A stretch of 64,000 nucleotides of DNA from Vandiemenella viatica (taxonomy: Eukaryota > Arthropoda > Insecta > Orthoptera > Morabidae), in the NCBI GenBank assembly GCA_031002005.1, contig JARYHS010013630.1, positions 33,939,504 to 34,003,503 on the forward strand. The letters are read 5' to 3'. Made by a program: the position numbers and the translations under genes. Positions within the stretch are counted from its first letter, which is position 1. Each line of letters opens with the position of its first letter. The notes under the pieces are model-generated. The model was not told where the DNA came from and made no database searches. It was given only the letters and a program-made list of their open reading frames with translations. Positions 55,754-64,000 of the stretch are shown here, piece after piece.

Positions 55754-57746
55754 ATGACCAACCCGGGTGATAGTAGTGACCCTCATGATAGTAAGTATTA
55801 CGGCAACAATTCAGCAAAAGATCTGCAGCTAGCTAAATTTCACCGGGATTGTACTACGACAACAAAGGGACAGTACGTTTGTATACTGCTACTTGGAGGA
55901 TCGTGAGTTATTTTAACCTAGGAGATTTAGGCATAAATTTGAGGCAACTCAGGAGGCAGCATTAAAAGCCGTGGATTACTGCCAGTAGAGACTCAAACAG
56001 GTAAACACAAGTGTAGAGGGGTGTACTAGTATAAAGCAGGTGGTAGAATACCACGAAAGTAAAATAGAAACCTCCCATAGCCTAATTGGGCAACTAGCCA
56101 GACATGAACAAAACAGAAGAAAAAGAGGGATACTTAATTTTGTGGGAGAAATTAGTAAGGTCCTACTCGGAACCTTAGACGAAGGTGACGCTTCTATTTT
56201 AAGTCAAAGATCAATTTATTGGAGCAAGAGCAAAAACAGCTATTGAAACTCTCTAAAGAACAAGTTACAATAGTAAGAGCGACATTGGCTAGCTTTAACA
56301 TACAGTTAACTCAATAGAACGTAATGAAAGAATAATCACCGCGGGAATATTAAAATTAAATGAGCACAATACATAAATATGAAGCTAGCACAGATAAAAG
56401 AATAAACCAACTTGGTATATTGGTAACAATAAATGAGCAATTAATACAGCTGACGTCAATATTTGAGGAACTAGAAAAAGAATACGATTTGATCATAACT
56501 GCCATCCTAAATGCGCAAAAAGGTATTCTAGAGCCACATTTAATCAACCCAGTGCAAGTAGTTAAATACTTACAATTAATTAAAGACGAAATAAAAGATA
56601 AACAATTTCCGATAGAATTGTCTGAAGCCAAGGGGTACCAATGATGAGAGAAATTGACTAGATGTCTTTATTTCGGGAAATATCCAAAGTTATGTAAACA
56701 TCCGCTAGTAGATATGAAATTTAATATTATAAGCTATGGCCACTACCAGTCGAAGGAATCACAGTAAACAATTGTTTACGTATATAGCGCCTGAAAAGAA
56801 TTTTTGTTAATAGACGACAAAAAGGCAATATGTCAAATTAGATAACGATCAGTTAATATGTAAAAAGTTAGAGCCCACTCACAGCGTCTGTAAACAGACC
56901 TTTGTATTGCTTTCAACTACATCATGAGGTATGTGAAGCTCGGATGTTCAACCTATAGTAAAAATCCCAAGTGATTGTATTCAGAAGTATATTGTATTAA
57001 ATGGAAGTGTATGGACACAAATCAGAGGTAATGAGTGGCTTTTTGTAGCACCAAAACGAAAGGCTCACAGTATTGTGTAACAGTAATAAGCCCACAGATG
57101 TAATTATTAGAGGAACGGGAAAACTCAAATTTCTAAGTAAATGCAAGGGATATGGTCACAAATATTAATTCAATCAGAACATATCATTAGATCAAAGGTG
57201 CCGATCAATGATATAGTTCCAAATCTAAATATGGTTATAGATTGTTGCATGATAAATAAGAAAAAGAGGAACATTTCGGAAATACCTCTATATTTACCAA
57301 TCGAACCAGTGGTTCGTCAATTAGATGATCTAACGGCAGCAGGCCATAAACTAGACGAGTTAGAAAATGAAATCACATATCAAAAGAGAACTATATTTGA
57401 TATGCTTCCATTGGACTCGATACCAATATGGCGTTACTTAGGATCAGGAATAGTTACATTAATATTAATATGTTGCATATGCCGATATTGTAAGTATTGT
57501 CGTGATTGCTTTAAATTCTTTTGCAAAGCGGTAGGGGATGACTGCTGCACTAGAATTTGTGTGAGAAACAAAATTGTGAATCAGTACCCAGACACAGGAG
57601 TTGTTAGGTATCATCCTGCTGAGATGAACAACGACGAAAGTAAACAACTTACTTATGGTCCTGTGAGGAGTCGGTATGTGACTAATAACAGTGACGCAGT
57701 GCTAAGTAAATGTGTGCGTCAACCAGGAAGATATATAGAATATTAA
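55754..57746 (+). pseudogene. Env-like region (insect F-type glycoprotein), broken
   Basis: The region sits after integrase, where errantiviruses carry env. The frame 56040-56246 has a furin-type RRKRG site at 56115-56129 followed by a hydrophobic ILNFVGEISKVLLGTLD segment, the cleavage and fusion-peptide arrangement of F-type envelope proteins. Frames 56360-56644 (helical, coiled-coil-like) and 57141-57746 follow. The last has a membrane segment (LGSGIVTLILICCICRY) and a Cys-rich cytoplasmic tail. Stops at 56246 and 56644, an unreadable 56650-57140 and other shifts make it non-functional. Identification is by order and motif, not by search. Confidence 0.7.
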
Positions 57747-58015
57747 CCAAAAAAGCCATTAATGTTTTTCTCTAATACTGATAAGCGTTTTGTATATTAT
57801 TGCAACAGATATTAAAAAGTTTCTATTACAGGAGGTAAAAGAAAAGTCATAAAGACATATTAATAGTACATTGTAAATTTTTTTTGGAAAGATTAATGTA
57901 TGTACAATATATGTAACTCGGTACAAGTTCAAATTGTAAATAAAGAACAGCTCACACAGCCGACCTAGATGTTAGAAAATTTTGCACTCTCAAGAGAGAT
58001 TGCAAAATTTTACCC

Positions 58016-58028
58016 TGGGGGGGGGAGG
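58016..58028 (+). other. Polypurine tract
   Basis: A run of ten or eleven G followed by AGG lies directly before the right LTR, where plus-strand DNA synthesis primes in LTR elements. Confidence 0.8.
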
Positions 58029-58940
58029 TGTCGCGAAATATTCGCCACGGTAGTTAAAAGCGTTAAACAATTAAATAAGCTGTAATGCAAGAAATAAGAA
58101 ATCACTAGAAGCCTACGTGATGAACGAACGGAAATCTGTTTTGTGAAGCAACCAGTGAAAGTCCGCCAAAGTATAAACAAGGTGATTAGGCATGCGGAAG
58201 CCGCCATAACATTGAGAGAATACTAAATTGTGTATTGCAAAGTGACCCGGGGGAGTACGTGACAGAAACTTCTAGAAGGCAGATTAAGGACGCAATCAAG
58301 CGATATATAAGGGGGTCGCTTGGCCACTGAAGCCAGAGTAGGGCCAGCAAGCAACAGAGAGTAGTACCGACCGCCAGAGTGTGGGGTCGGAGCTGACCAG
58401 TGCGGGACACGGCAGCTACTCGAGATTAGAAGCATAGGGTTTCGACTCTCAGCCTTAGTCGTCCAATGTAGGTAGTGGACTTAGCCGCATAGTAGGCGGA
58501 GTAGCAGCTTAGAATCTTTACAGTAGTGTGTGGGACTTAGTCTCTGGAGTCTTATAGATGGCCGAAGGAAGGGCATTATTCTGATTAACCCCCGTGGGAG
58601 ATACTTCAGCTATAGGACATATCTTCGCCTTAGTCGATGGAACAGCATCATACGACGATCTTGTATGGAGGCGGGCATTCGCGTCATTGACCCGGGAGCA
58701 ATGTTCATAGCAGATGAACCTCTCTCTCCTTTGTAGAAATGAGCTGTGAACGTTGAGTCAGGCTTCGTGAGCTGTAGGTGGTTTCTTTGAAATTTCTTGT
58801 GAGTTCTTCATTTATACCTAATCCTTTCCAACACCGAGTTCCCTAGACTGAAGTGAATACCCATGTTGCAATTGATTCTAATATCAAGCTCTCATCTTCC
58901 TAACCGCTCGAGGAAGTAAACTAGCCAAACAGACGCAACA
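58029..58940 (+). repeat. Right LTR
   Basis: Starts TGTCGCGAAATATTCG and ends AGACGCAACA, nearly the same as 46886-47808. The TATATAAGG motif is at about 58302. Differences from the left LTR look like scattered substitutions plus a 9-bp and a few single-base indels. Confidence 0.9.
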
Positions 58941-59420
58941 AAGTGCAAGATATCCGATTTATGTGGGTAAAAGGACACTCAGGTCTGTCTTACAACAAAC
59001 TATTAGACTCCTTAGCTAAACGCGGAGTCAAGGAAGGTATGTTCTTCGTTTCTTCGTATTACGATTGCCATAAACAGACTTTACCATAGGGTGAAGTAAA
59101 AATTGAAACAGGACCTTCAATACTTCTGAATCACAACGCCACAATATAAAGGAACATACTACGCCTCTATTCAACCGTTAGTCCCAAAACTCACCTAGTA
59201 TCAAGATTACAGTGCCAAAAGATAATATCTAACATCCATAACTCGAATGAGATTAGGACAGGGTTCTTTTCCCAGCCATTGATATAGGATAAAAGTGGTG
59301 GACTCCCCACTGTGTGACGGAGAAGTGTCTGACTTAAATCTCATTTGCTTCAAATGCAGTGAATACTCTACCTACCACAATACCTTTCATGCTGCCATAA
59401 CTTCCAATCCTGCTAGCGTC
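58941..59420 (+). pseudogene. I-clade LINE: RNase H C-terminus and Cys-rich end
   Basis: Directly after the AAGT duplication the sequence reads IRFMWVKGHSG, NKLLDSLAKRGVKE, the C-terminal RNase H block (WVKGHSG...D.LAK). At 59295-59400 VVDSPLCDGEVSDLNLICFK continues to CSEYSTY, the zinc-knuckle-like end of I-type ORF2, with one Cys lost. Together with 43780-46885 this shows that the LTR element landed inside the RNase H. Confidence 0.8.
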
Positions 59421-61200
59421 CCACCGCGGACGAAATATGCCGGTACTTTGCGCGCCGGTTTTCCGGATACAACGCGTTTTTATTTGCGCTACGGAATCGC
59501 CGGTTATTGTTGGGCCCAAGCCGCCACGGCAAGTTCTCTTGGATATCCTTGCTTAAAGACGTCATGAGAACAGCATACGACAACTTGTTGTCGGGACCTG
59601 AAATAGTATAACAAACTCATTATATACCTAAGGTGAGTTGAAATAACTTAACATGAACTTATTCTAACCTACTATAACAAGAAATGAAATATCCTTCATG
59701 AACATGACTTTAACATAAGCCTACCTACTGATTGTTATAGCTGCTATGGTGATGTTGGCGTTGTATACATACTGTCAACACCTTTGATCGATAATATTGT
59801 GCTGTATGATGCAAACATCTATATGTTTTATCCTTTACACACCCTAATGATGGAAACGTGTTGTGTGTGGTGGTGGTTCTGCAGGTTTATCTGGAGACTG
59901 CCATGACAGCAGGACATACACTTTCTGCCTTTCTGCCCATATGATACACATTTCTTACCATCTGCGGTAATACATGCACATTATTGCCTGGTATTGTGAT
60001 ACAGGCATATACAATTGTTATGTCAGCCATAGACTTCATTCATGGTGGAAATTAGCATAATTTTTTACAAGTTTCTGTTATATTTGGCCAGTATTCATGA
60101 TTTTTTTTATGTATTTTATACATTTTCACCCCTTTTTAATTAAATTCGTTGAAAGTGGCACTTACTAACTTATATCTAACTCAATTTATGTCTCATCTAG
60201 TGTTGATGTCCGTTATGATTCGGTCGTGAGAAGGGTCGTGCTGTTAATGTACTGTTTAATGAATCTTGTGATGTTGTCATCTTCTCCATGCTGTGTTTAG
60301 CTGAGCTTCACTACTTTAGTGTGACTTTCGACAGATATATCTGATGTACTACTCCAGTTATCGTATAGGACAGTGAACAGAATGTGTTTCATTTATTCAT
60401 TTTTTTACCTATTTTCGAGACCTTCTGAACATTTTGTGCGTATATTTCACTTTTTATGGTCCGTTGATGTGTTGAATACACATCATATGAATGGTAGTAT
60501 AATTCATGCACGTGAAATTTTCATATCAACCCTTGACTTTTTTCCGTGTGGGAAAATTTATGTACCTTTTACCAATTTTTTTCGGTGAATCCACGTGATT
60601 TTTACGTATTTTTGGTGATTTTCTGAACTTTAATACCTTTTTTTTTCATAAAATTACACAACTTTGATACTAATTTACAATATTTACAGGACCTTTTTCA
60701 AATCTCATAGTGGTCAACTAAACTGTTTACCATCAGTAAAATGAAAATTAACAAACCCTGTAACTTATTTACTTAAAGACTACCATGAAAGATATGCAGG
60801 AGTATTTTACCAGAATATCTATTTTGTTCTATTTTACATTTTTAATGAAATTCGAGAAAAGTGGCACATACTACAATACAATATAATTTATGTCTTATAG
60901 CGCGCTGGTTTGTATTACGATTCGGTCTTAATACCCGTATATAAGTGATGAAGCAACATGCCACTACATGAGCTCATGAAAAATAACTTGATAAAGGACT
61001 TTTTTAATGGAAGGTGGGTAAAATAAAATAAAGTTAATAATTTACAATGTGTTTTTTTATTCACAATTTTCAGATGCATATAGTATCACAAAAATAATAT
61101 CTGGTATTGTAATTTTTAATTAATATACTGTTAACATCAGGCATTGGTTTTTCATTTCATGTTTCTTATGATACCTTGTTTGGGTTCAGCCTCTCCATAG
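59420..61200. other. Unassigned interval with a diverged duplication
   Basis: No coding recognised. 60137-60235 and 60840-60935 share AATTAAATTCG(T)/AATGAAATTCG, AAAGTGGCAC(T/A)TACTA, ATAxAATTTATGTCT and TTACGATTCGGTC-type strings in order, offset by about 703 bp: an old duplicated segment. Confidence 0.45.
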
Positions 61201-61229
61201 AGTGTATGGAGTGTAGGCATACGACAGTT

Positions 61230-61345
61230 TTGATAGTGATGCGATAACTGAATGGGCACGTTAAGCCTGGTTGTATCCTACGGAAGAGTAGGCCTGAATG
61301 GCCCCGGCACCAGACTTCACTCACTCCCTTCTTCGTCTCTCATTG
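61230..61345 (+). repeat. SINE-like repeat, copy 1
   Basis: GGGCACGTTAAGCCTGG, GAGTAGGCCTGAATG, CCCGGCACCAGACTTCAC and CTCCCTTCTTCGTCT occur in the same order as in copy 2 at 61660-61805. No Pol III box found in this copy. Confidence 0.65.
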
Positions 61346-61659
61346 CATATAATAAAAAAATAAAAATAACGCTCTAGGCTTAACATATACACTATTATTA
61401 CTCCGCGTACCATTCGGGCACAATTCAAACAACGCATTTATAAATAACTGTGTGGTGCGTCATATAAGTGTTCGTGGTGACTCCAGGCAATAAACGAATA
61501 TATAGGTTTCGTGGCAAACTTCGCATGCATAGCAAATCGATAGTCTATTGGCGGCCGAACCCTTCTGGGGAATCCAGAATAATATAGCCATATGAGTTAT
61601 TATTACTGTTATATGTTCACATATCATGCAAAACTAAACTGACCGAAATCTAGTAAACT

Positions 61660-61805
61660 ACTTTGGATGGGGACGTTATGCCTGTTGATTTCTTTAAGAA
61701 GAGAAGGACTGAATGCGCTGGTACCAGGTTTCACCCTCTCCCTTCTTCGTCTTGCAGAATCCTTCCCACTTCTTTAAATCGACGGGGTTTCGAACCGTTG
61801 ACCAC
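61660..61805 (-). repeat. SINE-like repeat, copy 2, with B-box
   Basis: GGGGACGTTATGCCTG, GAGAAGGACTGAATG, CTGGTACCAGGTTTCACC and CTCCCTTCTTCGTCT match copy 1. Further right, GGGGTTTCGAACCGTTGAC on the + strand gives a B box (GGTTCGAAACC) on the complement, so the tRNA-like head is on the minus strand. The two copies lie 425 bp apart in the same orientation. Confidence 0.65.
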
Positions 61806-61809
61806 ACTA

Positions 61810-62270
61810 TACGAAAATATGTTTTTATTTCAATAGTTACGATGAATTTGCGAATAATTACTGTTTTTAGACCGCTGTATAGAAAGAACGAGGAAAACGC
61901 GAATATTAGACTGCATTTCAATCATAATATACTGAATTAAGTACAAAATGGTAATTAATAAATATTATTGACAAAATCGATAAAATTGTGAATACTTACT
62001 ATTTTAAGACCACTGTACAGTAAAAAGGGCATGTAATTGAGCAATTTTTATCCAGCTCCTACAGTGTCGATATCTCTGCAAACTGAAGAGCCGGGTTCAC
62101 TGTTTACCGCCCTCGCGACGGCATGTAGTTTATCAACTGGGAGGGCGGCCTACACCTGGCTTCGGTGGAGGGGGAAGGTCACCTTCAGCTCCGGGCGGCC
62201 AGCCAACCGGATGAAGGATAATTAGCATACCTGGTGCCCAGGACGGCCCGCCAGGGGGGGGGGAAGGGGC
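61810..62270. other. Unassigned interval, GC-rich at its end
   Basis: AT-rich to about 62030, then a GC-rich stretch (62030-62275) with no recognised gene; it directly precedes short tandem repeats. Confidence 0.35.
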
Positions 62271-62276
62271 AAAGCA

Positions 62277-62511
62277 GGTAATAACCTCGTTTATAATCCA
62301 ACTGATATAAATTTTATTTAAATGGCAGCCAATCTTGTAATAGCCTCGTTTATCACCTGGCTGACAGAAATTTTAATTAAAAGGCAGTGGGCAGCACGCA
62401 ATCTACGCAAACGACAACCATTAATTCCCGCAGGTAATAGGTAGGCTGACAGGTAAAAGGTCGTTTATTATCCGGCTAACAGAAATTTTAATTAACGGCA
62501 GTCATTAATGA
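62277..62511 (+). repeat. Tandem repeat, 58-bp unit
   Basis: GTAATAACCTCGTTTAT starts unit 1 at 62277, GTAATAGCCTCGTTTAT unit 2 at 62337 and GTAAAAGGTCGTTTATTATC the last at 62453. Each contains (C/A)TGA(T/C)A(T/G)AAATTTTA(A)TT and GGCAG. The space between units 2 and 3 is two periods (about 116 bp), so one very degraded unit lies between. Confidence 0.65.
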
Positions 62512-62519
62512 CCGGTAAT

Positions 62520-63475
62520 GGGCCTGCAGGTGGCGGCCGCATCCTTTAATTGTATTAGAGTCGCTGTATTCTTTCTACTCATGACTAATCTAAAATTTCC
62601 ATAATCTGGCCATTTAATTTCAACCCAGTTAAACATTGCACATGGGTGGTCAAAACTTTTTTGATGACAATGGCAAGTAAACACTACACCCTTGCCTATA
62701 TTTCAATGAACATCGGTGACTTACATTTACAAACATACAAAGTGAACATATCATTTGGGCTAGGAATTAAATACTTACCATGTACAAACAAATCGATTAA
62801 TCAAAGAAATGACAAAGGCACGTCGTTGATTTAAAAGACAAAAGGTCATTTGAAATATATGCTCCGGCTAAAACTCATGACTCTTTGGCAGATTGAGACT
62901 CTTATCTGCGAATTTCCTCGCCAGGGCCGATATATGGACAAGAGAGCTCCTTCGAATTTTAGTGCCGTTCATAGTATGCGTGTTTACCATAAGACAGCAC
63001 CGTGGTGGGCACGCCAGCACCTCTATCTTAACTCAAACCACCTTAAGTCACACTTGTGCCAGTGTGGACATAAACACTTATCAGTCTGTGCTGGTCGCCT
63101 CTTGACGGCTGCCAGATCGTTTCAATGTCCTCTCGCCTCAAGAGTCATCGAATGAGTCCCCACTGCGATCCTTGCTTCCGCCTCCGCAGATTCTGGGTTC
63201 CACTCCGCTTCCTTGTCCACGGGTAGTCGCTCCAATCCCGCTTCATCCTCGCCCCTGCTATTTCTGGATACGTCCAGACATGAAAAAATGTTTTAAACAA
63301 AATAGGAACTAAAATTAACTAATCTCGTTATCGGAGGGAACAATCATGCTTCCCCCACAAACTTCTCTTCACTCAGACTCTTTCTGATTGGCTGCGAGTT
63401 TTCCCTCCATGCCCACAATTCGTAGAATTACAAATATCGAACTTCTCTGTCTAATAGATAGTCCTTGTCTCGCGT
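62520..63475. other. Unassigned interval
   Basis: Frames of 70-100 codons at 62850-63155 have no recognised domain. A host exon cannot be excluded, but no splice-bounded segment with clear family similarity was seen. Confidence 0.35.
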
Positions 63476-63477
63476 CT

Positions 63478-64000
63478 TTAAAGTGCGTTTCCACTTGAGA
63501 GTAACTCTCGCGAGAAACTCTCGAGAGTTACTCTCGGGAGGGTGTCCACTTGAGAGTGGATTTTGGCGAGCTCTACTCTCGGCGAGCTGCTCGCCGGGAC
63601 AGTTCTCGCGACAACTCTCAGAACCCTGTCCACATGAGAGCAGCGGAGAGCAGTCAAGATGGCGGCACAATAGAAAAGTCGCGTCAGCTGTGACCATACT
63701 GTCTGCTGTTACTAAAAATAGTTAAAAACTGAATAGGAAAAGCTGCTGGGTTAAGCCTTGGATAAAGAAATGTTTTCGGAGCCAGTCATACAATGACACC
63801 GGAATTACAGATCGGTGTCGCCCAACAGTTTGGGAACTTTAGTAGGTTAATGAGCTGTGAAGTTGAGTTTATCACAGAATCTGTGGCATCAACAATTTTA
63901 AAACAGGACACTAAAATGAGAAAACCTATATCAGTACATACACTAGTTATGGCTACTCTTCGATTTTTTGTGTCAGGTAAATTTACTTGTTGCGTAATGC
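63478..64000 (+). mobile_element. PIF/Harbinger transposon, left end (cut by the window)
   Basis: TTA at 63478-63480 precedes AAGTGCGTTTCCACTTGAGA. Subterminal text is rich in GAGAGTAACTCTC palindromes (63500-63560) and a second GTCCACTTGAGAGT at 63544, plus GTCCACATGAGAG at 63630. A transposase frame follows. Since the right end lies outside the window, the TIR and duplication cannot be confirmed. Confidence 0.65.
63735..64000 (+). pseudogene. PIF/Harbinger-type transposase, N-terminal part
   Basis: Frames read RKSCWVKPWIKKCFR, then in a second frame GNFSRLMSCEVEFI, ILKQDTKMRKPISVHTLVMA and TLRFFVSG before the edge. W-V-(K/R)-P-W, then (F)-x-(R)-x..., QDT-MR-x-x-I-x-x..., LRFL-x-x-G are the start of HARBI1/PIF-type DDE nucleases. 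A frame change between the two parts (near 63800) suggests decay or an intron; the catalytic DDE lies outside the window. Confidence 0.65.

Larger units (their letters stand above)
46886..58940 (+). mobile_element. Env-bearing Gypsy (errantivirus-type) LTR retrotransposon, defective
   Basis: Two ~0.92-kb LTRs bound gag, protease, RT, RNase H, integrase and an env-like region, in that order, with a primer binding site after the left LTR and a polypurine tract before the right one. A Tc1/mariner-type transposon (50407-52404) sits between protease and RT, and an extra ~550 bp of unknown origin lies between RNase H and integrase. Every coding unit has stops or frameshifts, so no part can work as encoded. 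Without the inserted transposon the element is about 10 kb. Confidence 0.9.

Noticed and set aside
1..64000. CRISPR arrays, phage or bacterial operons
   Set aside because: No regular spacer arrays and no dense same-strand gene layout; all tandem repeats here lack unique spacers.

Overview
This window looks like a gene-poor stretch of a large arthropod genome, most likely an insect. The clearest host gene is the 3' end of an SLC5-type sodium/solute symporter: two exons on the + strand at 2967-3130 and 4439-4952, with matching splice phases. Nearly everything else recognisable is transposable-element sequence in several layers of decay. The variety of LINE clades, the tRNA-derived SINEs, the nested DNA transposons and the long empty AT-rich intervals would suit an orthopteran (grasshopper or locust type), but that assignment is inference. 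There is no sign of bacterial gene organisation, CRISPR arrays or functional tRNA/rRNA genes.

Layout. 1-2.3 kb is unassigned, with a primer-binding-site-like string. 2.3-6.5 kb holds the SLC5 exons between two copies of one tRNA-derived SINE family. 6.5-10.6 kb is mostly unassigned, with a few minus-strand reading frames. 10.6-13.0 kb is a 5'-truncated CR1/L2-group LINE with an uninterrupted 660-codon reverse transcriptase frame. 13.0-16.8 kb is repeats and homopolymers. 16.8-22.5 kb is a nearly full-length minus-strand LINE (ORF1 with an SGNH/esterase-like region, endonuclease, RT, and two 5'UTR monomers). Its ORF1 is split by a hAT-type element with an 8-bp target duplication, and that element itself carries a Harbinger-like MITE. 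22.5-29.7 kb holds several inverted-repeat families, including a foldback element with arms of about 140 bp. 30.1-33.1 kb is a Jockey-clade LINE lacking its endonuclease, with a second copy of the same Harbinger-like MITE at the deletion junction. 33.47-34.13 kb is an A-B-A-B tandem array with exact 360-bp spacing. 37.9-38.7 kb is an RTE-like remnant. 39.9-43.0 kb is a minus-strand Jockey LINE.

The largest structure runs from 43.8 to 59.4 kb. An I-clade-like LINE with a C-terminal RNase H is split inside the RNase H by an env-bearing Gypsy/errantivirus-type LTR retrotransposon (46886-58940, about 0.92-kb LTRs, AAGT target duplication). That element is itself split between protease and reverse transcriptase by a Tc1/mariner-superfamily transposon (50407-52404, TA duplication). 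All three coding units carry stops or frameshifts.

59.4-63.4 kb contains two copies of another SINE-like repeat and a short tandem repeat. The right edge (from about 63.48 kb) enters a PIF/Harbinger transposon whose transposase frame runs out of the window. No clearly new functional system was found. The most interesting items are the readable nesting order, the transposase with a long insert between its second Asp and its Glu, and several inverted-repeat families that look uncatalogued to the eye.
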